From CAYLNM01 sp964385045 (GTDB taxonomy: Bacteria > Planctomycetota > Phycisphaerae > Phycisphaerales > SM1A02), in contig CAYLNM010000044.1 in NCBI GenBank assembly GCA_964385045.1, forward strand, positions 1 to 26,583: DNA of 26,583 nt. Direction: 5' to 3'. The notes beneath the pieces were generated by a model that worked only from the letters and a program-made list of their open reading frames with translations, did no database searches and was not told the DNA's origin. The position numbers were made by a program, and so were the translations under genes. Positions 15,570 to 23,406 of the stretch are shown piece after piece (positions within the stretch are counted from its first letter, which is position 1; the number at the start of each line of letters is the position of its first letter).

Positions 15570-16670
15570 TCAGCCGCCCGGAGCCGGCGATCGCGGGGCG
15601 AGCCACATCACCTGGGGGTAGTGACGCCACCCCGCGGCGATCGGGGTCTCGTACCGCACGCACGAGACGTCCGGCCCGAGCCACGCGTGGTCGATGTGCC
15701 ACAGCGGCACGTCCGCCGACCACGTCGCCTGGTAGCCGCGGCCGCCCTCGGACGCGGCGTGGCGCAGGGGCTCCGGCAGCAGGGCGCCCACGACCCGCTC
15801 CATCGAGTCGCTTCCCCGGTGCATGTTGAAGTCGCCGACGACGAGGTCGGGCGGGGGACCGCTCCACGCCTCGCGGAAGAGCGCCGCCGCCTCGTCGGCG
15901 ATGATTCGCCGCGGGCGCAGCGGATCGGACTCGAGGTCGATCAGTGCGAGCGTCAGCGTGCCCCCGGGCATCGAGGGTGCCACGAGCACCACTCGAGCGA
16001 GCGCCGGGCCGTTCCGGCCGCGGCCGGGATAGACGAGCTGCCGCGCGAACGCGACCTCGAGCCGCGTCACCACCGAGAACGGCCGCAGCAGGATCGTCCG
16101 GCCCCCGTGGTCCCGAACCCACGTCTCGACGGCCGGCTCCCGCGTGACGCGTCCCGCGTCGGTGAGGACGGCCACCGCGGGGTTCCGGCCCACCACCTGG
16201 TCGGCCACGTCGGGGTAGATGTGCGGGTTCCCCTCGCCGATCGTCCAGTGCATGAGCTTCAGACCCGCGGGATCCGCCGGGACGCGGGCGAGGAGTCGGT
16301 GCTCCTGCACCGCGAATCGTGCGATGGTGCCGACGAGCATCGCCCACCCCAGCAGCCGCAGTCCGGCGCGGATCCCGCCGCGGGGACCGGCCGATCGTCG
16401 GGCGGGACCCTGCGCGCCACCCGCCGCGCCACCCGTCGCGCCACGCGCCGCGCCACCCCGCCGTGGCCGCGGCCACGCCAGCCGAACCCCGATCATCACG
16501 AGCACCGCGAGCGGGATCGCGAGCAGCGTCGGGATCCAGTGCAGCCACTGGCTCCAGAGGAAGCGGTCGGTCAGCACCTGTCCCACGAGCCAGCCGGTCC
16601 AGCCCGCCGCGGCGGCCAGCGCGACGAGGCCGGCGATCGTCCGCAGGAGCAGGGCGAGGGGACGCGGCAT
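15570..16670 (-). CDS. Membrane protein with endonuclease/exonuclease/phosphatase (EEP) fold, active site altered
   Basis: A 366-aa protein. Three hydrophobic helices (about 8-31, 43-64 and 103-120) precede a C-terminal EEP-type domain; a Gly/Ala/Arg-rich linker lies between helices 2 and 3. The GDFN motif (279-282) and an IDHAWLG near the end fit the family. Other usual residues are changed: the first strand reads MHWTIGEGN where the family has WN, the metal-binding Glu position reads VLTDAG, and the final SDH..V reads WRHYPQV. The protein may therefore be weakly active or a binding protein. Related membrane EEP proteins are common in planctomycetes; substrate unknown. It follows the nucleotidase gene by six bases, so the two are almost surely co-transcribed. 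Confidence 0.8.
   Translation of the reverse strand: MPRPLALLLRTIAGLVALAAAAGWTGWLVGQVLTDRFLWSQWLHWIPTLLAIPLAVLVMIGVRLAWPRPRRGGAARGATGGAAGGAQGPARRSAGPRGGIRAGLRLLGWAMLVGTIARFAVQEHRLLARVPADPAGLKLMHWTIGEGNPHIYPDVADQVVGRNPAVAVLTDAGRVTREPAVETWVRDHGGRTILLRPFSVVTRLEVAFARQLVYPGRGRNGPALARVVLVAPSMPGGTLTLALIDLESDPLRPRRIIADEAAALFREAWSGPPPDLVVGDFNMHRGSDSMERVVGALLPEPLRHAASEGGRGYQATWSADVPLWHIDHAWLGPDVSCVRYETPIAAGWRHYPQVMWLAPRSPAPGG
16414..16461 (-). repeat. 12-bp tandem repeat in the EEP linker
   Basis: Four near-identical units of GCGCCACCCGCC (plus-strand reading), each keeping the reading frame and encoding the Gly/Ala-rich linker between membrane helices 2 and 3. Confidence 0.7.
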
Positions 16671-16676
16671 GCGGGC

Positions 16677-17768
16677 TCAGGCGGGGACGCCCACTCCGAG
16701 CCGCTCGATCGCGGCCACGATGTCGGCGTGGACGTCGGCCCGTGCGCACACCACGCCGCGGTTGGCCTCGAGCCGCGTGCCGCGGGAGAAGTCGAGCCGG
16801 TTGCCCGAGACGTCGCTCACCGTCGCTCCCGCCTCGGTCGCCACGAGCATGCCCGCGGCGTGGTCCCAGATCTTCTCGACGTAGCCGGGCCGCGTGGGCA
16901 GCCGCAGGTAGACGTCCGCCTGCCCGCGGGCGACGACGGCGTACTTGCACTGGCTGTCGAGCCGTACCGGCTCCGGGTTCGCCCCGAGCGCCTCGATGAC
17001 CCGGGCCGAGTCCGACTGGTTCGAGTGGGCCGACTCGACCGACTCGCAGACCCGCAGGGGCTTGGTCGGCGGCTGCGTGTCGCCGACCCCGATCGAGCCG
17101 CCGCCGCCCCCGCCGCCGCCGCCGCCGCCGGGATCGACGGCCCCGAGCTGCGGGGGCACGCGGGGCGGCCGCACCGTGCGCGGCGCCGCGTCGGCATCGC
17201 AGCCGGCGAGCTCGACGGTGCCCTCGCCGCGGACCGCCGCGTACATCGAGCCGCGGGCATCGGGGGCGTCGAGCGGCGCGTCGTGGTCCACGGGCAGGTT
17301 CGGGCATCCGAGCACACCGACGACGGGCTCGCCGCCGGTGATCAGGCCGAGGGCGATCGCGTACTGCTGGTTGCGAAGGAAGCCCTTGGTGCCGTCCACC
17401 GGGTCGAGCGTCCAGTAGCGGCCGGCGCTCGCGTCGTGGTCGCCGCGGTCGATCGCCTCGAGTACCTGGTCGATGCGGGTCCCGGGCCGCACCCGCTGGA
17501 CCGCCTCCATCACCTGCTCGAGCAGGGCGAGGTGCTCCGAGCCGCGGAGTCCGCCCGCGTCCTCCTCGCCCACCACCGGCGTGTCCGGATCGTGCTCGGC
17601 GAGGGCGAGGCAGACCACCGCCTGCACCGCGTAGTCGGCGACGGTGACCGGGCTGCGGTCGTCCTTCAGGACCTCCTGCACGTTGGCGAGGTCCTGCTGG
17701 ACGGCGCGGGCGACGCGGCAGGCGTCGGCGACGCAGCGGACGGCGAGGTCGCGATCGACGGTCGACAT
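16677..17768 (-). CDS. 3'(2'),5'-bisphosphate nucleotidase, HAL2/CysQ type
   Basis: A 363-aa member of the inositol monophosphatase superfamily that would remove the 3'-phosphate from PAP or PAPS, a by-product of sulfate assimilation and sulfation. Metal and substrate motifs are present: SPVTVADYAVQ (about 39-49), VGEED (about 66-70), WTLDPVDGTKGFLR (about 119-132) and WDHAAGMLVATEAGA near 304-318. The arrangement matches the longer HAL2/SAL1-like group better than short E. coli CysQ. An insertion of 11 consecutive glycines interrupts a variable loop. Start: ATG at 17768 with GGAGG seven bases upstream. It heads a two-gene unit with the EEP membrane protein; the pairing gives no clear clue to substrate. 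Confidence 0.9.
   Translation of the reverse strand: MSTVDRDLAVRCVADACRVARAVQQDLANVQEVLKDDRSPVTVADYAVQAVVCLALAEHDPDTPVVGEEDAGGLRGSEHLALLEQVMEAVQRVRPGTRIDQVLEAIDRGDHDASAGRYWTLDPVDGTKGFLRNQQYAIALGLITGGEPVVGVLGCPNLPVDHDAPLDAPDARGSMYAAVRGEGTVELAGCDADAAPRTVRPPRVPPQLGAVDPGGGGGGGGGGGSIGVGDTQPPTKPLRVCESVESAHSNQSDSARVIEALGANPEPVRLDSQCKYAVVARGQADVYLRLPTRPGYVEKIWDHAAGMLVATEAGATVSDVSGNRLDFSRGTRLEANRGVVCARADVHADIVAAIERLGVGVPA
17097..17129 (-). repeat. Trinucleotide tract encoding 11 glycines
   Basis: Eleven consecutive Gly codons, ten of them GGC, in the nucleotidase gene. The tract changes length in whole codons by slippage and lies in a surface loop, so length variation should be tolerated. Confidence 0.85.
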
Positions 17769-17794
17769 GGGGAGGCCTCCGTGAGGGGGCGGGC

Positions 17795-17800
17795 ATCGTA
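17795..17800 (-). promoter_or_regulatory. Candidate -10 (TACGAT) for the nucleotidase/EEP unit
   Basis: TACGAT on the minus strand lies 26 bases before the ATG at 17768, leaving room for a short leader with the GGAGG ribosome site. No -35 is recognised. A GGGAAGGCCC direct repeat lies just upstream (17810-17832). Confidence 0.35.
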
Positions 17801-17953
17801 GCAGGGGGCGGGGAAGGCCCGGGAAGGCCCGGGACGGGCCGGACGGTCGCGCGTCGGCGATCGACGCGTGCGTTCTGGAGCGGGCCGTGCGACGATCCGT
17901 CCGTCCATTCGGCGGCGCCGGCGCCCGCGCCGCCCCGCCCGGGAGTCTCCGTC

Positions 17954-19134
17954 ATGCGAATCACCGCCCCCTCGCGTCGCGGCACCGGCCGCGCGGACCT
18001 GCTCGCCGCGCTCGCGGCGGGCGCCGTCATCGCGGCCACGATCCCGGTCGCCACCGGCGCCCCCCGGTCCGAGGCGATGCGGACCGCCAGCCTCGTCAAC
18101 CTCCGCGAGCTCGGCACCGCCCACCGCACCTACGCGGCGGAGTGGAACGACCGCCAGTGGACGCGGGCGAACGACACCCTCGCGACGTACGGCGACTCGC
18201 CGGAGGTGGGCTGGAGGAACTTCGGCCGCACCGCGGAGGGCGAGACCGAGGTCCCCGGACCGATGCTCGGCCTCGACCATCATGCGGACGAGGGGGTCCG
18301 CATGGTGCACGCGGACCTGCGGCTGCGGGAGCCGATCCTGTTCGACGTCGCGCGGGGGGACCGGCACCATGCGATGGGCTCGTTCCGGCTGATCAACGCC
18401 CTGACCTTCAACCACTCCGTGAATGGCCGCGTCTCCGACGAGGCGTTCTTCGCCCCGGACGACCACCTCGCCCACGCCCGCCTCCGCGGGGCCACGGGCG
18501 GGCCGAACGTGCTGGCGGCCCAGGATCCGTTCATGGTGCGGCGGGACGCCGAGGGGCGGCAGCTGCCGCCGGTGTGGTCGAGCTACGTCATGAGCCCCGC
18601 CGCGATGATGAACCCGCAGGTGATGGCGGCCCGCCGGACGCGGCCGGGGGGCGAGGCCGTGGGCGGATGGCGGAGTCCGTGGTCGTTCGCCGGCGGCTTC
18701 CGGTCGCCCGCGATGGGCCAGGCCCGCTCCCCGGAGCTGAAGACGCTGATGATCGAGCGCGACTGGCTCGGGGCGAGGCCGAGCGGCGTCCACCCCGAGG
18801 CGGGGCCCGCGGCCTGCGGGAGGGCGAGACCGGGATGCCGTACCGCTTCAACGCCTCGCCGTTCGCGGCTCCCGCGGCCGTCCGGTACGACGGGCACGTC
18901 TCGATGGTCTCCGTCGAGCGAGCCTTCGAGTCCGATCTCCGCGTCCGCTCGCAGACCGCTCGGGCCTTCGGTCTGTGGAGCCGGGACACGCCCTACGGCG
19001 AGGACGGCGACTCCAACGATCTGCGGATCACGGACGGCGGGCCGCGCGATCGCCGGGCCCCGGTGGACCGGCCGACGAGCTTCCACGTCCTGACGACGGA
19101 CGGGATCCTCGGGCGGGACGTCGCCGCGGAGTGA
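17954..19134 (+). pseudogene. Pseudopilin-like protein gene interrupted by a frameshift
   Basis: Two reading frames together make one protein of about 393 aa. Frame 1 (from the ATG at 17954, GGGAG eight bases upstream) encodes an N-terminal helix (ADLLAALAAGAVIAATIPVA) followed by AMRTASLVNLRELGTAHRTYAAEWNDR, the head of large planctomycete pseudopilin proteins, and continues sensibly to DWLGARPSGVHPEAG. Beyond that it degenerates into Arg/Pro. The other frame then gives GLREGETGMPYRFNASPF, YDGHVSMVSVERAFESDLRVRSQT and GLWSRDTPYGEDG, the usual end of that family, to the stop at 19134. The switch fits loss of one base near the GGGG run at 18802-18805. It may be a real mutation, an assembly error or, less likely, programmed slippage. 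The classical GFTLIE cleavage site is not conserved. Confidence 0.7.
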
Positions 19135-19143
19135 GGCCGCGGG

Positions 19144-19175
19144 GGGCCCGCGCGGGCCCGGCCGCGACTTTCTTC
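19144..19175 (+). terminator. GC hairpin with T-rich tail
   Basis: Nine bases after the stop at 19134 a palindrome GGGCCCGCGCGGGCCC begins; an alternative stem CGCGG-GCCCGG-CCGCG ends at 19166, followed by ACTTTCTT. This is the most terminator-like structure in the window. Confidence 0.55.
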
Positions 19176-19201
19176 GCCGGCGGTTGCGCCCCGGTGGTCC
19201 G

Positions 19202-19273
19202 AGATCCGTGATCCCCGGTGGAGGGGTCGTCCGCCGACGGGCGGCGGGGGCCCCGGGGATCGCCACCACGGAT
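19202..19273 (+). promoter_or_regulatory. Structured leader before the collagen-like operon
   Basis: GATCCGTG and ATCCCCGG (19202-19217) pair with CCGGGGAT (19252-19259) and CACGGATC (19266-19273), a 16-bp stem with a 6-base bulge. The 34-base loop holds a smaller CCGCC-GACG-GGCGG stem. It ends eight bases before the ATG at 19282, and the only GGA near the start lies in the stem, so the structure could mask ribosome entry. Confidence 0.45.
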
Positions 19274-19281
19274 CAGCTCAC

Positions 19282-20886
19282 ATGACTACCTCACGCCTCG
19301 TCCGCGTCCTCGCGGCGACGGTCGCCTGCGCGAGCCTCGCCGCGCCGCTCGCGGCCGCTCCCGTCGGCACCGACATCACCTATCAGGGCGTCCTCGCCCA
19401 GGGCGGCACGGCCTACGAGGGCCTCGCCGACTTCCGCTTCCGCCTCTACGACGCCCCGGCCGGCGGCACGCAGATCGGCCCCGAGCTCACCGCCAGCGGC
19501 GTGAGCGTGGTGGACGGCCGCCTGCTCGTCGACCTCGACTTCGGGGCCGCCGCGTTCTCCGGCGACGCCCGCTGGCTGGAGATCGACGTGGCCGCGCCGT
19601 CGGGCGAGCCGGTCTACACCACGCTCACGCCGCGCCAGCCACTGCGGGCGGCCCCGTTCGCCCTGTACGCCCTCGACGGCAATCAGGGCCCCGCCGGCCC
19701 GCAGGGGCCCGTGGGCCCCCCCGGACCCGAGGGTGCCGCCGGCCCGCAGGGACCGCAGGGACCGCAGGGACCGCAGGGCATCCAGGGCCTCCCCGGTCCC
19801 GTCGGCCCCCAGGGCCCGGCCGGTCCGGTCGGCCCCGCCGGTCCGCAGGGCCCCGCCGGTCCGCAGGGCCCCGCCGGTCCGCAGGGGCCCGAGGGTCCGG
19901 AGGGGCCCGCCGGCGACAGTTTCTGGACGCTCAGCGGCACCTTCCTCTCGTACGAGGGCCGCGTCGGGATCAACGCGGACGGGCCGGTGACCTCCTCCTC
20001 GTACTTCGACCTCCGCACGCCGACCGGCGGCAACCTGTACGGCGGCATGTACATCGACACGCAGTCGTCCACGGGGCAGCCGTTCTACGGGTACGCCACC
20101 GACGGAACCGCCCGGGCGTGGACGTACCTGCAGGGCTCGAGCGACACCTGGATCGTCTTCAACGGCGGCAACCGGCTCTCGGTCACGGACTCCGGCGACG
20201 TCGGCATCGGGACCATCTTCCCGGACGGCCGCCTCCAGGTGCGGGGCGGCACCGACGTCGCGCTCTCCGGTGGCGGCGAGATCATCGCCGGCGCCCTCAA
20301 CGGCCTGAACATCGGCATCGACGGCAACGAGATCATGGCCCGCAGCAACGGCAACCCCGCCGTGCTGAACCTCAACGCCGAGGGCGGCGACGTCGTGGTC
20401 GGGCTCAACGGCACCGGCACCCAGCGCCTGGTGACCCCGGTCCTCGAGATCACCGGCGGCAGCGACCTCGCCGAGAGCTTCGACGTGTCGCCCGTCGCGG
20501 ACGTCGAGCCGGTTCCCGGCATGGTCGTCTGCATCGACCCGGCACGGCCGGGCGAGCTCCGCGTGAGCGACCGGGCCCACGACATGACCGTGGTGGGCGT
20601 CATCAGCGGGGCCGGCGGCGTCCGCCCCGGCATGCTGATGGGGCAGCGGGGCTCGATCGCCGACGGCGAGCACCCCGTCGCCCTGACCGGCCGGGTGCAG
20701 GTCCTCGTCGACGCCGGGCCGGATGGCGTGCGGCCGGGCGACCTGCTCACCACCTCGGGCGTCCCCGGCCACGCGATGCCGGTCCGCGACCGGGCGGCGG
20801 CGGCGGGCGCGATCCTCGGCAAGGCCATGACCGGACTCGAGCCGGGCGAGCGCGGGCTCGTCCTCCTGCTCGTGTCCCTGCAGTGA
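19282..20886 (+). CDS. Secreted collagen-like protein
   Basis: A 534-aa exported protein. Signal peptide: residues 1-26, ending LAAPLAAA. Residues 27-132 form a beta-type domain (TDITYQGVLAQGG...FRFRLYDAPAGG) often seen at the head of bacterial surface proteins. Residues 133-213 are 27 uninterrupted Gly-X-Y triplets, mostly GPQ, GPA and GPE, enough for a triple helix without hydroxyproline. Residues 214-534 are beta-rich, with GDVGIGT.FPDGRLQVRGG and a terminal domain starting GSDLAESFDV and including RPGDLLTTSGVPGHAM and GAILGKAMTGL; such ends occur in phage-tail-like and surface proteins and may drive trimerisation. First gene of a three-gene operon; the metallopeptidase ribosome site follows its stop directly. 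Function inferred as an extracellular structural element. Confidence 0.88.
   Translation: MTTSRLVRVLAATVACASLAAPLAAAPVGTDITYQGVLAQGGTAYEGLADFRFRLYDAPAGGTQIGPELTASGVSVVDGRLLVDLDFGAAAFSGDARWLEIDVAAPSGEPVYTTLTPRQPLRAAPFALYALDGNQGPAGPQGPVGPPGPEGAAGPQGPQGPQGPQGIQGLPGPVGPQGPAGPVGPAGPQGPAGPQGPAGPQGPEGPEGPAGDSFWTLSGTFLSYEGRVGINADGPVTSSSYFDLRTPTGGNLYGGMYIDTQSSTGQPFYGYATDGTARAWTYLQGSSDTWIVFNGGNRLSVTDSGDVGIGTIFPDGRLQVRGGTDVALSGGGEIIAGALNGLNIGIDGNEIMARSNGNPAVLNLNAEGGDVVVGLNGTGTQRLVTPVLEITGGSDLAESFDVSPVADVEPVPGMVVCIDPARPGELRVSDRAHDMTVVGVISGAGGVRPGMLMGQRGSIADGEHPVALTGRVQVLVDAGPDGVRPGDLLTTSGVPGHAMPVRDRAAAAGAILGKAMTGLEPGERGLVLLLVSLQ
19678..19920 (+). repeat. Collagen Gly-X-Y coding repeat
   Basis: A 9-bp unit (GGACCGCAG type, GPQ) recurs in tandem near 19742-19776, and an 18-bp unit of the GPQGPA type recurs twice or more near 19840-19880. 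Gly codons are in phase throughout. Confidence 0.85.
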
Positions 20887-20897
20887 GGAGGCCCGCG

Positions 20898-22517
20898 ATG
20901 CATGCGATGACTGCGATGCGGTGCACCCGCGCCCGCGCCCGAGCCCTGGGCCTCGCGCTCGGCCTCGCCCTCCTCGCTCCGGCGGGGACGGCGGCGGCGG
21001 ACGAGTTCGCGGCCGGGGCGCGAGCCGCCCTGGCGACGGTGCCGCCGGAGGTCTTCCCGGAGTCGCCGGTGACCGAGCGGCTGCTGGAGTCGGCCCGGGC
21101 GGCCCGGGGCTCCGTGCAGCGGCTGACCGCGACCATCGACGACGGCGGGGCGGCCCACGTCCCGGTGCTCCTCGGCGACGAGGAGGTCGTGCTGCGGCTG
21201 TGGCCGCACACCGACCGGCATCCCGAGGTCGAGCTGTACGTCACGGGCGAGGACGGGGAGCTGATCGCCGCCGAGCTGCCCGCGCCGCGCACCTGGCGGG
21301 GCTGGGTGGAGGGCGACGCGGACCGTCCGGTGGCGGCCACGATCGCCGAGGAGCACTTCAGCGCCCTCGTCCTGGAGCCCGACGGGTCCAAGTGGACGAT
21401 CCAGCCGGCTCCGAGCGACGAGGCCGACCTCGGCGCCGTCTTCGAGGGCTGGTCGATCGTCAAGCGCAACGAGGACGTGATCCCGACCGGCGGCGTGTGC
21501 GGCGTGCCGCCGGGCACGCCGGCGGATCCGCGGGGGCTGCTCGCCGCCGCGCCCGACGAGCTGCTCGCCGCCATGGGGGCCGGGAACGCGCCGGCCACCG
21601 GGGCCACGGACGACGAGGGAGCCTCGGAGGACCCCCCCGTCCTCGCATCCGGGGGGCCCGAGGGCGGCATCGTCCGCACCGAGGTCGCCTTCGACGCCGA
21701 CTGGGAGTTCTACCTCGAGAGCGGCGCGACGATCGACGGCGCCGTGCTCGAGATCGAGCGGGTCATGAACGAGGTCGGCCTGATCTACCAGGAGCAGACG
21801 CTCATCAGCTACTGGTACCGCATCTTCCTCGTGCGGACGAGCTCGAACGATCCCTACACGTCCAGCGACTCGTTCACGCGCCTGTGCCAGCTGCGCACGC
21901 ACTGGAACACCGTCCTGTCCTTCTTCCCGCGCGACACCGTCCACATGTTCACGGGCGTCGATCTCGACGGGAACATCGTCGGCCGGGCGTTCCTCGGGGC
22001 GATCTGCGAGGATGGCAATGCGTGCGGCGGCGTCACCGACGACATCGGCTACGGCCTCTCGTGGACCTACTTCAGCACCTCGATGGCCGAGCGCACCACG
22101 CTCGTGGCCCACGAGCTCGGGCACAACTGGAACGCCTGCCACTGCAACGACAGCGACTGCACCGGCGGCGGAGGCGACGTCGACTGCGGCATCATGAACT
22201 CGTTCGTCCTGCCGGGCGAGCAGGACTTCGGCAATCGCAGCATCACCGCGATCGCGATCTGGCGGGCCCTGAGCCTCGGCTGCCTCGACACCGCGTGGAA
22301 CCCCGTGTGGGTGGACGTCGACTGGGGCGGCTCGGAGAACGGCAGCGCCGTGTTCCCGTTCGACACCCTGAGCGAAGGGGTCTACGCGGCGATCGTGGAT
22401 GGGCTGGTCGCGATCCGCAACGGCACCTACACGCCACCGGCCGGGAACATCATCGCCAAGCCGCTCGTCCTGCAACGCGCCGATACGGGCGGCGGCTCCG
22501 TGGTGATCACGCCATGA
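20898..22517 (+). CDS. Secreted metzincin-type zinc metallopeptidase
   Basis: A 539-aa protein with signal peptide (residues 1-34, ending GTAAA). Residues 35-260 form an N-terminal region like a propeptide, with a VCGVP Cys motif that could act as a cysteine switch (inference). The catalytic domain has HELGHNWNACH: His-405, Glu-406, His-409 and His-415, and a Met-turn CGIMNS with Met-433. This is the reprolysin-like metzincin layout, except that Asn-412 replaces the usual Gly of HExxHxxGxxH. Several Cys around 415-430 suggest disulfides. The C-terminus (FPFDTLSEGVYAAIVDG, IRNGTY, IIAKPLVLQ) looks like one turn of a beta-helix. The ATG at 20898 has GGAGG six bases upstream, immediately after the previous stop, so it is coupled to the collagen-like gene; collagen-like substrate processing is an inference. 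Confidence 0.88.
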   Translation: MHAMTAMRCTRARARALGLALGLALLAPAGTAAADEFAAGARAALATVPPEVFPESPVTERLLESARAARGSVQRLTATIDDGGAAHVPVLLGDEEVVLRLWPHTDRHPEVELYVTGEDGELIAAELPAPRTWRGWVEGDADRPVAATIAEEHFSALVLEPDGSKWTIQPAPSDEADLGAVFEGWSIVKRNEDVIPTGGVCGVPPGTPADPRGLLAAAPDELLAAMGAGNAPATGATDDEGASEDPPVLASGGPEGGIVRTEVAFDADWEFYLESGATIDGAVLEIERVMNEVGLIYQEQTLISYWYRIFLVRTSSNDPYTSSDSFTRLCQLRTHWNTVLSFFPRDTVHMFTGVDLDGNIVGRAFLGAICEDGNACGGVTDDIGYGLSWTYFSTSMAERTTLVAHELGHNWNACHCNDSDCTGGGGDVDCGIMNSFVLPGEQDFGNRSITAIAIWRALSLGCLDTAWNPVWVDVDWGGSENGSAVFPFDTLSEGVYAAIVDGLVAIRNGTYTPPAGNIIAKPLVLQRADTGGGSVVITP

Positions 22518-22567
22518 CCGCTCCCGGGCGCGCCGACATCCACCTGAATCCTCACGGGAGCATCCCG

Positions 22568-23056
22568 ATGCATGCACATGATCACGGCTCGCGGCGCGAC
22601 GCCGGCCGCGGCGGGACCCGCCGCGTTCTCCGGGCGGCCGGTCTCCTGACGGCCGCCCTCGCCGGCACCGCGCTTGCCGCCGCCTCCGGCAGCGCGGGCG
22701 GGGGCGAGGGCGGAGGCCTCGCCATCGACTGGTACTCGATCGACGGGGGCGGCGGCGCCGCCGATGGCGGCGGCTTCACGATGGCCGGGGTGATCGGCCA
22801 GCCGGACGCCGGCGTCGCGAGCGGCGGCGACTTCACGCTCGCCGGCGGCTTCCTCGCGGGTGCCGGCGCCCCCGCGCCGGTCTGCCCCGAGGACATCGAC
22901 GGCAACGGCGAGATCGGCTTCGACGACCTCGTGTCGGTGCTCTCGAGCTTCGGCACCTGCCCGCCGCCGTGTCCCGAGGACATCGACGGCAACGGGCAGG
23001 TCGACTTCTCCGACCTCGTGTCGGTCCTCTCGGCGTTCGGGCCCTGCACCGGCTGA
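22568..23056 (+). CDS. Small exported protein with two dockerin-like repeats
   Basis: A 162-aa protein. The N-terminus has RRVLRAAGLLTAALAGTALAAA (19-40, a signal peptide with a twin-Arg). A Gly-rich part follows with SIDGGGGAADGGGFTMAGVIGQPDAG and a repeat of the same idea (GGDFTLAGGFLAG), a pattern seen before anchors in planctomycete exported proteins. Two dockerin-like units close it, CPEDIDGNGEIGFDDLVSVL (from 106) and CPEDIDGNGQVDFSDLVSVL (from 135), each with the D-D-N-G calcium-loop spacing and flanking Cys. The ATG at 22568 has GGGAG seven bases upstream; an ATG at 22514 overlaps the metallopeptidase stop (ATGA) and could couple the two. Possibly a cell-surface or complex-assembly module of the operon. 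Confidence 0.82.
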   Translation: MHAHDHGSRRDAGRGGTRRVLRAAGLLTAALAGTALAAASGSAGGGEGGGLAIDWYSIDGGGGAADGGGFTMAGVIGQPDAGVASGGDFTLAGGFLAGAGAPAPVCPEDIDGNGEIGFDDLVSVLSSFGTCPPPCPEDIDGNGQVDFSDLVSVLSAFGPCTG

Positions 23057-23064
23057 GACGCCAC

Positions 23065-23088
23065 GCGGCCCCGGCTCGCCCGGGCCGC
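23065..23088 (+). terminator. Hairpin nine bases after the operon
   Basis: GCGGCCC and GGGCCGC, extended by GG/CC across one C-C mismatch, with a CTCG loop, followed by TCCATCTCC. Position directly after the dockerin-like gene favours an operon terminator, though the tail is poor in T. Confidence 0.5.
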
Positions 23089-23106
23089 TCCATCTCCCTG
23101 CCCGTG

Positions 23107-23139
23107 ACGGACGCCGTCGGCTCGGCCGGCGGCGTCCGT
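23107..23139. repeat. Second perfect hairpin after the operon
   Basis: ACGGACGCCG and CGGCGTCCGT, 10-bp arms, 13-base loop. It may back up the terminator at 23065-23088. The rest of 23057-23406 shows no gene; TACCGT at 23322-23327 is a possible -10 for the amidohydrolase. Confidence 0.45.
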
Positions 23140-23406
23140 GCGTGCGCGGGCGAGGAGGTCGGCCACGCCCGGCTCGCCCGCCCGGCGTGCGAGGGACGCC
23201 CCGGCGGGGCGGCTCGCCCGGTCCGCCGCGTCGCGGGGGAGCGGACGTGCCGAGGGATGCCCGAACCGGCCGCCTCGGCGGCGCGCGATCGCCGCCGTCG
23301 CCCGGCGACCCCGCCGCTTGGTACCGTTCGGAGGGTCGCTCGACCGCGGCCGGGCCGCCGCCCGGCGGCGGTCGCGGCCCGATCACCCGTCCCCCCGGAG
23401 CCCCGC

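Noticed and set aside
15145..18129. 994-codon open frame on the minus strand
   Set aside because: Its sequence is mostly Arg/Pro/Gly, it overlaps the epimerase, the EEP and nucleotidase genes and the broken pseudopilin gene, and shows no domain; it is a shadow frame of high GC content.
20085..22577. 830-codon antisense frame across the collagen-like/metzincin operon
   Set aside because: Lies wholly opposite two well-supported genes with signal peptides and catalytic motifs; composition is typical of a shadow frame.
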